Positions 49,001 to 64,000 of a stretch of 64,000 nt of DNA are shown here, one piece after another. The notes beneath the pieces are model-generated. The model made no database searches and was not told the DNA's origin. It saw nothing but the letters and a program-made list of their open reading frames with translations. Location: contig NC_088324.1 in the NCBI RefSeq assembly GCF_910592395.1, positions 10,876,953-10,940,952 on the forward strand, given 5' to 3'. The translations under genes were made by a program, and so were the position numbers. The stretch is from Lineus longissimus (lineage: Eukaryota > Nemertea > Pilidiophora > Heteronemertea > Lineidae). The number at the start of each line of letters is the position of its first letter. The first letter of the stretch is position 1.

Positions 49001-51711
49001 GTCAGGCAACAGGCATTGAAGAAATCTAGGGCTAGGGATGCATCTGGGAAAACCGTGAGTCCTAGTAAACCTGAGGTAAGTCGAGCAATTGCTTCCGATG
49101 ATGTCCCACGGAATGAATTTGATGTCAAATGGAAATGCCTACATGACAATCAATCCCGTGGCCAAGCATGGAAATTTGACCCGCCAAATGATGCAAATTT
49201 TCTTGCTAGCCGACGGACATCTGCGCCAACTGTTCACGCAGCCCCGAAAATAACTGTATCGTTTGAAAATGGGAAACGCTCGCAATCCTTAGTACCAGAG
49301 GTGCATGAAGACAATGATCAATTGTATGTTAACTTACCGCTTCGTCCAAAGTGCTCTGGGACGCCTGCTCCAGAATTGCTTGATTCGGGAGGAGAGTTTG
49401 ATAATCCACCCTATTTACAGCTAGTCGGAGGCTATTCAGGTTTAGATCAGGAAAACATTGAGGAAGCATCTTACGCTGATTTGAAACCAGAGGAAAATTT
49501 GTATGAGGAAGTTGGGATCAATTTGAAGGCCAAGTTAGGCTGTACGGGAGCTAAGTTTGGGCTGCCTGGTCCTTCAGCGATGTCCATTTGTAGTTGTCGT
49601 GATAACATGGATTTTGATGGAACAGATAATTATTACTCAACTCCAGGTGAGGAATATTATGAAGATGTGGACGCAATGGAGTTACCAGATGATGCCCAGC
49701 CATTTCGACCAATTAAAAGAAAGCGTCGATCTCGAACTACTGATGACCTCCCAAAGCGAACAATTCAAGAGAGAAATGTAGCCACGCAGTTTGATTGGAG
49801 GGCTCAAGTAGCAAAGACATGTTCTAATAAAACAACTGATGATTTACCCAAAAAAGCTCCACGGCTCCCCAAAGGACCGGGTAAACCGGGCAGGCCACCA
49901 CAACCGAAATTGTTGTCCAATCCTTGCACAATACCCCAAGCAGGCTCGATTAACCAGGAAAGACCTGTGTCACCAGTCTCCCCAGGACGTCGGGATCCTC
50001 CCAATCGGCCTCCTCCGCGACTTTCCCCAGAGGCAGTCCGACCAAAACCACTGCATAAGCCGTCCTCCCCGAAACAATTCTCGTCTGATTTAGGAGCACA
50101 ATGGTTGAAAGGACCAGACCAAGTCACTTCGGGGAATGTGCAACAGCAACAGAGACGTGTATCAGAAGGTTCTTACACTGTAGACAGGAAGGCGTCAGAT
50201 TGCACAGTGAAAGTGCAGAAACCACAACGACCATCGCTTCCAGAAGGTGGATTTGCAGGTATGTTTATAGTCCACGAGAGAAACTTTATTCTGCCTTCCA
50301 CAATGTACTCTGATACTAAACATTAATGCTGGCCCTGCTTAACTTTCAGTTACTTCTCTTTCAGGGCATTTTTAACAATACTTCCCTCTTGCCAGCAATG
50401 TATTTATCATCAAAAATGCAGTTGCATGTCTGCAATTTTTCATGTCCTTGCAACAAAAATATATTTTTGGGCGAATGTGTAAGTCCATGACTCAAGATAG
50501 ACTTCCAGTCACTTGACTTACAACTGGTTATGAATCTTTTATTTTAAGGTTCACATTCACAATTGTGCGATGACTTGTTTTATTCAGACGATGAATTTGA
50601 TTCTTTCGATGAAGATGATATATATGATGTCATAGATGACAACAAAACAGGTTCCAATTAAACTATAGTTTTTAACACAACCCTGGTTCTTCAGTCTTAC
50701 ATTTCTCATAACAAAAAGAAACAGCCAAGTTTATCTTAATATATTTGTAACTTGGTGTTGGGAAGCATGCCAAATGCACAATACGAGTTCATATTTTGGT
50801 GTAGGCACTGTGTCCTATTGAAAACATTGTCTGATATTACTGTCAAATCAGCCAGAAGCCACTGTTATGGAATCTAGCCTCACAAAATAATTCTGCAATC
50901 CTGTTGGAAGAACTTGTGGCTGATTTTACAGTAGTAGGTGGCACTTTGATCAGTCACCCCTTTAGAAATCGATTGACTTGACAATAATTGACAAAAGTAA
51001 GAGGTTTGGTGGAAAAAAATCAGTCTCTTTCTTTTTTTAGGGTTAAGGACAGATATGGAAAGAGAAACGTGTGTTGGATTTTATTTACTAATTATTTGCA
51101 CAGGTGCATAGTTTGCGAAACCAATGTTGATATATTTCCAAAATGCTGATGGAGCAGGTTGACCAATGCCTATTTGACCCACATTTCTTTCAGCTTCACT
51201 GCACCCATCCAAAGCAAGCTTGTGCATGTATGATAACCAGTTGCATGCTTTCTTAATCCTTTCAGAACCCAATTTTCTAAGGACTGTAGTCTGATTGTGA
51301 TCATTTGTTGCAAAGTATGGGACAGTACTTAGAATTCTGACCAATTGACATAACAATTTATTGGAAACATTTCATTCAGCACTTTGCATCAACACCTAAT
51401 TGTACAAACAAATGTTGCATTAATGTGATGGTTGGCTTTAATATTATATTGGAGTAAAATTTAAATTTTGGGAGATAGGTTTAATTGGAATCAGCTTCTT
51501 AACTTTTTATCATCATTGTCTTTCAGCTATCAAACTAAAAGCAAACATCAGATGCCCTGTGGCAGCGTCACCTGTGGACAAACCCAGAAAAATTTCCGGG
51601 CAGACAATGCTGCAGACCGATCAGATAAGCGAACTTGCACAGGTTTTGCAGAAGAGGATGCAGAAATCTTATCTTGGCGATTTTGACAATTCGTCTGCGA
51701 CAAAATCATGA
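46099..51711 (+). CDS. NCF2: p67phox/NCF2-like NADPH oxidase activator
   Basis: This is the cytosolic activator of NOX-family superoxide-generating oxidases, acting with Rac. Coding exons: 46099-46275, 47423-47614, 48040-48177, 48381-48542, 48662-50258, 50549-50650, 51527-51711; 850 aa versus about 526 in human. Residues 1-170 form the TPR domain (EAIDKFEQV, GYFQCGICYHKLQKYRDAAL, YLGDYSEASRVLQDAI). The activation segment KDYLGKAKVVAALDDD is at about 200. The remaining 600 residues are low-complexity, with proline-rich motifs (PPNRPPPRLSP, KPGRPPQPK), a duplicated TTDDLPK, and many tyrosine motifs (YVNL, YADL, YEEV). I see no SH3 or PB1 domain. The donor at 50651 is weak (gttcca); reading through it stops at once, so a shorter form is possible. 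NOXA1 is the alternative name. Confidence 0.88.
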
Positions 51712-53456
51712 CAAACTGACTGCAGTACTGAGTTTGATTTGCATATCCAAGACATTTTTATCATTTGAAAATATTTGCAGATTCGTGATATTTCAACCTT
51801 GGTGGACCTTTACTTCAGCAATTTGACAACCCTGGCCATATCGATATAAAAAGTGGATAAAGGCGAGCTTACCGGGCTGCTGCCTATGTGTCCCTTTATC
51901 AGTAATAAGACATCATTGTTCAAGATTTCTGCATACAGAATATAGTACTTATATTTTCATATCAAATCAATTACTGTTAATCTGTGATGAGCCGTCAATG
52001 ATCTACATGTATTAACTGCCATTCCATCATCTAATTTTGTCATTGTCATATCAAGATTAGTAATAACTGTATAGGGCATTTGGTCCTTCGTAATTTTTTT
52101 GTAATGAGAGTTGTTGAATTTACAATATATTGAGGTTCTATTTTATAACTTCCTTGTGATATCAATTTCAGTTGTATACATAAAATAATTATGGCACCTA
52201 TCAGTATCAGCATATCTGTAATAATGTCTGTACCCAGAATCATCATAGTATCATAAAGCTGATAAAATTGTATATGAATTACATTTTGTCTGTTTCATTC
52301 AATTCAGTCTGTCAGTATCCTTGTCAAGTCCTGACCAGGTCTCAATTTCATTTATTTGTCTTTGGAACCGAGCCTACGGATTTCATACAGACTGGCTTTC
52401 CTTTGTTATGCAATCAAGACCAGTGGGGTAGACTAAAAAAGCCGACAAAAATCTGAGGTTCCAGCCAAAGGTTTTCAATAATTTGGGGTCTACCCAAGCG
52501 ATGTTGATAAGACATTATCAGGCCTCATGGTCACAGGATGTCAATGTTTGTAATAGACAATTGGGGCATACAATGAGCTGGAGGCATCCTGGTTTCTTGT
52601 GTCTTCATCATCACAGCAGTTTGCGAAGACGTCACAACCAGGTGTCAAAAGAGAACATAAGACGCGATTGGTCTCCATCAACAGTCAAAAGCTGTACCAC
52701 TTGTGCATGGAAGTATACGGGCCAATATCATTCCCTGGTTATGCACCCAGTGGAGCAAATGCCAATCAAGCACTATCATTTTACTTCTTTCGAAGAAAAT
52801 ATTCCGAAACCTGTGGAAACTACAGCATTTTGCCCTCGCAGTGGAGATTGGGGACTATTGTGAATCAAAAATAATTTGGGACCTCAAACTATGCACCTCC
52901 TTCAATCTCCACCTGACGAGCCTCGATTTGGGGGGTTGGGGGTTGACCAATTCCCTGCCCAACAGACATCATGATCCGAACAGGGACAATCAATGCCTTT
53001 GGCTTTGATGATTTCATTTGTGATGATTCAAGAAGAATCTACGAAACTCTAATTCAATATGTTGCAACCAAAATTGAGATTCACTTTCAGGATATTTCAT
53101 GACCAATTGGGAAGCAAAATAGAACGTCACAACCAAACGTAGTGTAGTTGGAGATGACCAAGACCAATGCATTTCTGCACACCATACAATGCCATCAGTT
53201 CATGGCAGACGGTGAAAGATCATCCATCCAAGTGGGTTGTAGACAGTGTTGATGATCATCCTAGGACAACCAGAGGGATGTGCCAGTATTGCACTAGCCG
53301 GTACACTAGATACCACAACAACACTCGATGGCAGATCAAGGTGTCTGTGGCTCATGCACTGACAACAAGCTGCAGCACACTCTCAACCAGGAATCAAGTT
53401 GTAACCAACATCTAGGAAAGGCATTCACAAGAAGACAAATATTATTTCTTTTTTTT
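51712..53456. other. Intergenic / p67phox-like 3' region, no gene recognised
   Basis: Several overlapping plus-strand ORFs of 80-126 codons occur at 52483-53415. None shows an SH3, PB1 or other domain I know, and none joins cleanly to the preceding exon. It may be 3' UTR or decayed mobile-element sequence. Confidence 0.35.
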
Positions 53457-53462
53457 TTTATT
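53457..53462 (-). promoter_or_regulatory. RPL5 polyadenylation signal
   Basis: A minus-strand AATAAA lies 30 nt beyond the RPL5 stop, giving the very short 3' UTR usual for ribosomal protein genes. Confidence 0.7.
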
Positions 53463-53491
53463 CTGCCAGATAAATATATCATTTAGTTGTC

Positions 53492-56397
<2,906 letters not shown>

Positions 56398-59006
56398 ATG
56401 GCAAGTTGGTGGCGTCTACCTTGTAAAACAAGTGATATTCGACTCGATATATTACTTGCTTGCGGCCAGTCGTTCAGGTAAGTCGAAAGATCAATCTAGT
56501 AACCTCTCCGACTCTGTAAACATGTATCATGTACACGAGTGTGTCTACAGTGTGTATCAAAAAAGTGGCAGATAAGATGGTGCATTTTACAGTATACATA
56601 CACGTGGCAGTTCGATCAGTTTATTCGAGCAGGTTCCGTTTGCGCGACAATCATGATATGCTCCAAAATTAGCTGAAGTAATGGCCGTGCTGGCCCCCTC
56701 CACTGACGCCCTGATGTAACTCTTTTATAGGACAAGCATGAGTCTGAGAATGCCTGTGAAAATTTGGTGGCTCGAAGTACTTCTGTAGCTTCTTGTTTTC
56801 TTTTTCAGAACGACAGAAGCGTCAAAGGAATTACTCCTTTAGAGAGCAACAGCAGTTAAATTTTCCCCCTTTTTTTTTTAAAGGTGGAGGGAAATATCAC
56901 CGGCAGTTTGGAGGGGTGTCCTTGTTGGTCGTGTGTGGACTCTCAGGCAAACAGATGAAGAAATTCTTTACCAAGTCAAAGGACCAACCAATGCTGTGAG
57001 GTTTGAAAATGGCTCTGTGGCAGTGCCAAGAGAACCTCTTCCAATTAAATCAAAAAGGGGAAAAGAGCTGAAACAAAAAAATGAAGATTCAAAAAGTACC
57101 GATAAGGTGATTGTGAAGCAAGAATCCAGCCTCATCATGAAAGCTGAGAAAGACGAAAATGTTGATGATGCGTCATCTGTTTTGAACAACTCAATTTTGC
57201 GTGATTATTTTCAACTTGATGTTGACTTGAAAGCATTATATTCCCAGTGGAGTGCTGCTGATAAAAATTTTCAACAAGTTGCATCAGATTTTCCTGGTGT
57301 GCGGATGCTCAGGCAAGATCCTGTTGAAAATTTGTTTTCTTTTATATGCTCGTCAAACAATCACATATCTCGCATAAGCGGAATGGTGGAAAAACTTTGT
57401 CAAAACTATGGTGAGGAAGTTGCAGAGTTAGATGGTGTCTCCTATTATTCATTTCCAAACATTCTGACACTTTCTGGTGATGGCATTGAACAGGAGTTAC
57501 GAAACTTGGGATTTGGATATCGTGCAAAATTTATTTCAAAGTCAGCAAAGTATATCTGTGAAAACAAAGATGATGGCTGGCTCAATTCTCTGAGATTGGA
57601 ACCATATGAGGTGGCCAAGCGTGAACTGATGAATCTTTGTGGAGTTGGTGCTAAGGTAAGAAAAGAGACGATGAATGGAACTCATCAATAGTCAAATATT
57701 CTGCAGGAAAAAGCAGTTAAAATCCATTTTGGAAAAAATGAGATGATTATTAGTAAAAGTGATTTTGACAGTAAACTTGTTTTAATCTTCAAGGTAGCAG
57801 ACTGTGTGTGCCTGATGTCTCTTGACAAGACAGGAGCAATCCCAGTGGACACCCATGTCTGGCAGATAGCAATGCGGGAGTACATGCCAAAATTAAGCAA
57901 GGCCAAGTCACTTACTGACACTATCTATAAGGAGATAGGTATGTATTTAAAGTGAATTTTGTACAAATGCACGCAATACAATAAGAAAACTGCACGAGTG
58001 GCTGATCCGAGTATCCAGATTTCAGAGATGTTCTCTGACCTTTTGAAATTCTGTCATATACTGAATCTGTTCTTTCTTCTAGGGGACTTCTTTCGTGATC
58101 TTTGGGGGGATTATGCTGGATGGGCACATTCGGTAAGTTTTGTTGCTTTTATCATCACCTCTAACTCACGGATGTACCGCTGTCATATCCGATTGATGCC
58201 AGTCATGTTCCGTGGGGGATATCTCAGGATCATAGGGGGATGTGGTGGCACAGTTGCAATTGAAATGTCAAGTTGCAGGAGTAATTGAATGTGTGACCGG
58301 GACTGTAGGCTCTAGAAAGTTGTCGATGATGCTTTTTGCCAGAAACAAATTACGTGTACTGTTTCGCTGGATGTGTGTTTCTCTAACTCAAGTCATTATG
58401 GATCCCATTATAAGATTTGGTTGCTGTGCTGTGTCTCACCCATATAACGAATCTTAAATTGCATTCAGTTTTTAGTTGCCGTCTTCATTCCACATCATAC
58501 ATGCTACCACCTTTTTTTCTGCAGGTTCTATTTAGTGCTGACCTCAAGAAATTTCAAGATCTGAAAACACCACCAAAGGTAAATAATTGATCAGAGTCTC
58601 ATTTCACATTACTTAGGGTATTTCTCAGTAGTCTTTAGCTCAATTCAGGTCATTCATGCAAGTTTCAATTGTCTTGTATAACAATTAGGAAATTGGGGAG
58701 GAGATCATGATCTGGCAACTGGTATCAAAATGACTTCATGAACACAGATTTCAGGGTTCAAAATTCTTGACCATTGGGTTTCGCATGTGATCCAGATTAG
58801 TCCAATCTGTGACTCTTATTTGCCAGAGGAACTACTGGGTCGTATGTGATATTTTGGCTTATGGGCAAATGTTCTTATGGAAAAGACACAGTGTCAGTGT
58901 TAGATCAGTGAAGGTTGTGATGCGGCTGTCATCTTTTTTCCAGATCAAGAGAACAATCAAGGTTAAAGATGAACTCGTAAAGACGAAGAAAGCCAAGAAG
59001 AGATAA
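56398..59006 (+). CDS. OGG1: 8-oxoguanine DNA glycosylase/AP lyase
   Basis: OGG1 removes 8-oxoguanine opposite C in nuclear and mitochondrial DNA (base excision repair). Six coding exons: 56398-56477, 56884-57655, 57794-57938, 58083-58132, 58525-58578, 58944-59006; 387 aa (human 345). The N-terminal domain starts MASWWRLPCKTSDIRLD and reaches GQSFRW. The core has LRQDPVENLFSFICSSNNHI. The helix-hairpin-helix reads NLCGVGAKVADCVC with the catalytic lysine (the K of GAKVADC), and the GPD aspartate is in IPVDTHVW. The C-terminal signature is RDLWGDYAGWAHSVLFSADL. The last exon is Lys-rich (VKTKKAKKR), which could be nuclear-localising. The extra length is a charged insert before the glycosylase core. 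Confidence 0.97.
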
Positions 59007-59289
59007 AGGATGAACTCGGTGCAAAAACATTTGACAATAAGGTCTAGGATGTGCAGAAAACTGACTGGAGTTTAAAAAAACTTGTGGACTCTTACTAATA
59101 CTATGGCTATCTGTGAAAGGCTTTGTGGGGCTTTATTTTTGATAAGTTTGCTAAACCTCTTCACTAGTATTCTCCAGTGATGGACATCAGTTCCTATGCT
59201 TGAAATATCTTTGAGCTTGCTGACCAGTGTCACTGATGATCAGTACACAAACAAGATGAAATGAAGATATCAGATCCTTTTGAATTTTT

Positions 59290-59380
59290 TTTATTTGCAG
59301 CCACAAATATACAATTTTATACACACAGAATCATTGTAAAAGTATATAGGAATGCTTTTTTGGCCAAATTTGTCAATAAA
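59290..59380. promoter_or_regulatory. Overlapping 3' ends of OGG1 and alpha-tubulin
   Basis: A plus-strand AATAAA at 59375-59380 is the likely OGG1 signal. A minus-strand AATAAA at 59290-59295 is the likely tubulin signal. They lie past each other, so the two convergent transcripts would share about 100 nt. Confidence 0.55.
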
Positions 59381-59488
59381 TAAGGTATTAAATCACAGAT
59401 TTACTTTTAAATGACTGTTCATCTTATTGAAAGAGTTGAGTTACCAAGTTTGTGGATTTAGGGAGTCTGGGTGCCTGGCATGGATTGT

Positions 59489-62126
<2,638 letters not shown>

Positions 62127-62579
62127 TTTGTGATTGTTAATTCTTGTTTAAATTTGACAAAAATGGCAATTTTTATCACTGTTTTCACAGATTGTTTGCA
62201 ACGAGACGTTTGATGAACCTCTACACAAACATAAATGACGTTGTGACGTTTGCGATTCAGCTTTTATAAACACAGGAATCTACGTCGTGGTGCATCACGC
62301 ACATCCAGCATTGTTGCAGGACGTAATCCATCAAAATCCATAATTGTTGGGGACGTAGATCAAGAGTTCTAAGTAATCAAACAAACCAATGAATACAATA
62401 AAGGAAAGATATCGATTAGGTCTCGTCTGGAACAATTTCACGGAGTATTTTTGCGGTTGCAACATTCAAATCTACCGCAAAAATAACTTTAGCCAATTCA
62501 ACAAAAGAACAGCGGTCAGTTATATTTCCCCACAATGCAGTGCGAAATTCTAGGCGGAAGTTGAAGTGCGGATGCTTTA
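62127..62579 (-). promoter_or_regulatory. Alpha-tubulin 5' UTR/promoter region
   Basis: This is the interval between the ATG exon and the inserted TIR element. There is no clear TATA box and no coding exon. Confidence 0.4.
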
Positions 62580-63260
62580 GGTCTCGTTAGGGAGTTTTTC
62601 CCAAATGTACGCGATGATGACGTGCCCCATTAACAGGACGTAACATCTATTTTTAAAATGCGTTTCCAAAGTGAATGCATGAGGACAACCCATTTGTGTC
62701 GTAGGCCCTATATCACTGGAAACGCACAATTCCCCTGATTCTGATGTGTTAAATCGGGCATCTTATTTCTTTAAATAAATCATAAGCGTCGCATTAGCTC
62801 CTAGCTCTGTTCATCATCCCTAATGGCAATATTGCCAATTGGGTCGGACAATCCCGAAAACCCCCAAATATTATACATTTTTTCCTAAATAATTCTTACA
62901 GTGACCATTCGCCCATGAAAGACAGTTGCTTACGCTACACAAAAATCAAAAAAAATCGAGGGTCAACCATTGAACTTTTGAGATATGTTGAATTTTGCAC
63001 AAATCAGCGAAAAACGCACCAACTGGCACTGGACGGCATTTCAACACGGGGCCGACGCAAATCCCAAGTTCAGTGTACACATATGTCGGCAACAACGGTA
63101 AGCGATCTAGGTTTTAGAAACTCAAAAAAAAACATGTCTTTGCCAAAACAACTGCTGAATCCACACTGACATACTGTGATGACCGAGAAATCAATGATTT
63201 TAGGAACTACGGTTAGGGCTTGGCCGCGCATGAATACAAAAAAAACTCCCTAATGAGACC
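62580..63260 (-). mobile_element. TIR element copy 2 (681 bp), inverted relative to copy 1
   Basis: This is the reverse complement of the element at 45225-45928, with many shared blocks (for example GGCAATATTGCCA, GTGTACACTGAACTT in reverse, and AACTACGGTTAGGGCTTGG). The ends are GGTCTCGTTAGGGAG and, reversed, GGTCTCATTAGGGAG. The flanks TTA and TTT are one base from a perfect TWA-type duplication. Several small indels make it about 23 bp shorter. Confidence 0.8.
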
Positions 63261-63444
63261 TTTGGGAATTAGCCTCTACCATTCTCCAAGCGTCGTCAAC
63301 GGTAATCAAAGTCGCGAAGGCTTCTTGACCTACTATCTCTGCAACAATTTTAGCGGGTGCATATAAATTGAACATTTGGCCCGGCCCCCGGGAGATTGGA
63401 TGCTTCGGGTTATTAAACTCGATGATACTTTCATCGTAATTCAA
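63250..63444 (-). other. Unidentified ORF running into the TIR element
   Basis: A minus-strand reading frame of about 60 codons has protein-like composition (PISRGPGQMFNLYAPAKIV, GQEAFATLITVDDAWRMVEA). It ends at a TAG provided by the end of the transposon at 63260, as if a coding sequence or exon had been interrupted. I do not recognise the family; chance is possible. Confidence 0.3.
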
Positions 63445-64000
63445 ATAAAAAGTTATTTTGTGAAAGAATTTAACTTGGACTTGACAGAAATATCAAATTT
63501 GGAACAAAAACGCTGAAAATCTGTAAGCACTAGGACACATCAACACATCAACAGAATCTAAAAACCTAACGGCGCATCTCGAAAACCTCAAGTCAAACAA
63601 TGGCATCCGGTCTTTGATCAAAATCACCCATTGATATAAAAAACATTTTCTATTTTCCTTTTTACCACCTCACAAGATTACAAGATGACTCTAAGGTATA
63701 ACATAGCGTAATTTGATTGAAAAACATTAAAAAACAAACAAATGTCAAACCACCAGGACCCGTCAACAGTTTCATCAGCAATTTCATCAGCAATTTCATC
63801 AACAGTTTACACCTTCCCCTTCGATGGTAATGCATGTGAAGTTTTGTTTTCGTCGAATTTAGTCTTAAATAAACACACATTTTGCTGTTTTACAAGGTGC
63901 CAGTATCTTATCGTTGGTGCTAAACATAAAGTTTATAATCCAAAGTATGGTTCTAGTCCATTAAATTGGAATAAGAATAACACCAAGGAAACATAAACAT
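63445..64000. other. Unassigned right edge of the window
   Basis: A plus-strand 84-codon ORF at 63742-63996 begins MSNHQDPSTVSS and includes a 12-bp repeat (TTCATCAGCAAT) at about 63770-63805. It matches no family I know and may be chance or part of a larger feature beyond the window. Confidence 0.25.

Noticed and set aside
52483-53415. Extra 3' exons of the p67phox-like gene or a transposase fragment
   Set aside because: The ORFs show no SH3, PB1 or transposase motif and lack convincing splice junctions with the upstream exon.

Overview
The window is animal nuclear DNA: AT-rich, with multi-exon GT-AG genes, long introns, and many short DNA transposons and microsatellites. The gene set fits a bilaterian invertebrate: a single RXR, SMG7, a p67phox-like oxidase activator, ODAD3/CCDC151, OGG1, RPL5 and alpha-tubulin. 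A dispersed repeat of the kind I associate with molluscs and other lophotrochozoans (GGGCCAT...GCTCACCT) suggests a marine lophotrochozoan. That taxonomic call is inference.

Layout from left to right. (1) 1-775, + strand: the 3' end of a gene whose last two exons look like a nuclear receptor ligand-binding domain. (2) 6059-12631, - strand: SMG7, 16 coding exons, 1071 aa, including a 41-nt intron and a short upstream ORF whose stop overlaps the start codon. (3) 15.9-18.2 kb: mobile elements, including a 1.2-kb repeat that carries an array of nuclear-receptor half-sites. (4) 18499-32454, - strand: RXR, 8 coding exons, 438 aa; its large introns hold piggyBac-like and pogo-like MITEs. (5) 32455-33013: a compact head-to-head promoter. 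(6) 33014-38621, + strand: ODAD3/CCDC151, 13 coding exons, 553 aa, with a tRNA-Gly(CCC) in one intron. (7) 39396-44158, - strand: two intronless ankyrin-SOCS-box (ASB-like) genes in tandem. (8) 46099-51711, + strand: p67phox/NCF2-like gene. (9) 53492 to about 56026, - strand: RPL5, 297 aa. (10) 56398-59006, + strand: OGG1, 387 aa. (11) 59489-62126, - strand: alpha-tubulin, 452 aa. (12) 62580-63260: a second, inverted copy of a roughly 700-bp TIR element also present at 45225-45928, followed by unassigned sequence.

I placed the exon boundaries by hand from splice consensus and reading frame. For SMG7, RXR, ODAD3, p67phox, RPL5, OGG1 and tubulin the summed coding exons are a multiple of three and give proteins of family-like length, except the p67phox-like protein, which is much longer than its human relative. 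The genes form no operon. The most interesting points are the linkage of SMG7, RXR, p67phox and ODAD3, which matches human paralogous segments 1q/9q34/19p13/6p21; nuclear-receptor-type motifs on both sides of RXR; short uORFs that abut or overlap the start codons of SMG7 and RXR; and a p67phox relative without visible SH3 or PB1 domains but with a tyrosine- and proline-rich tail.
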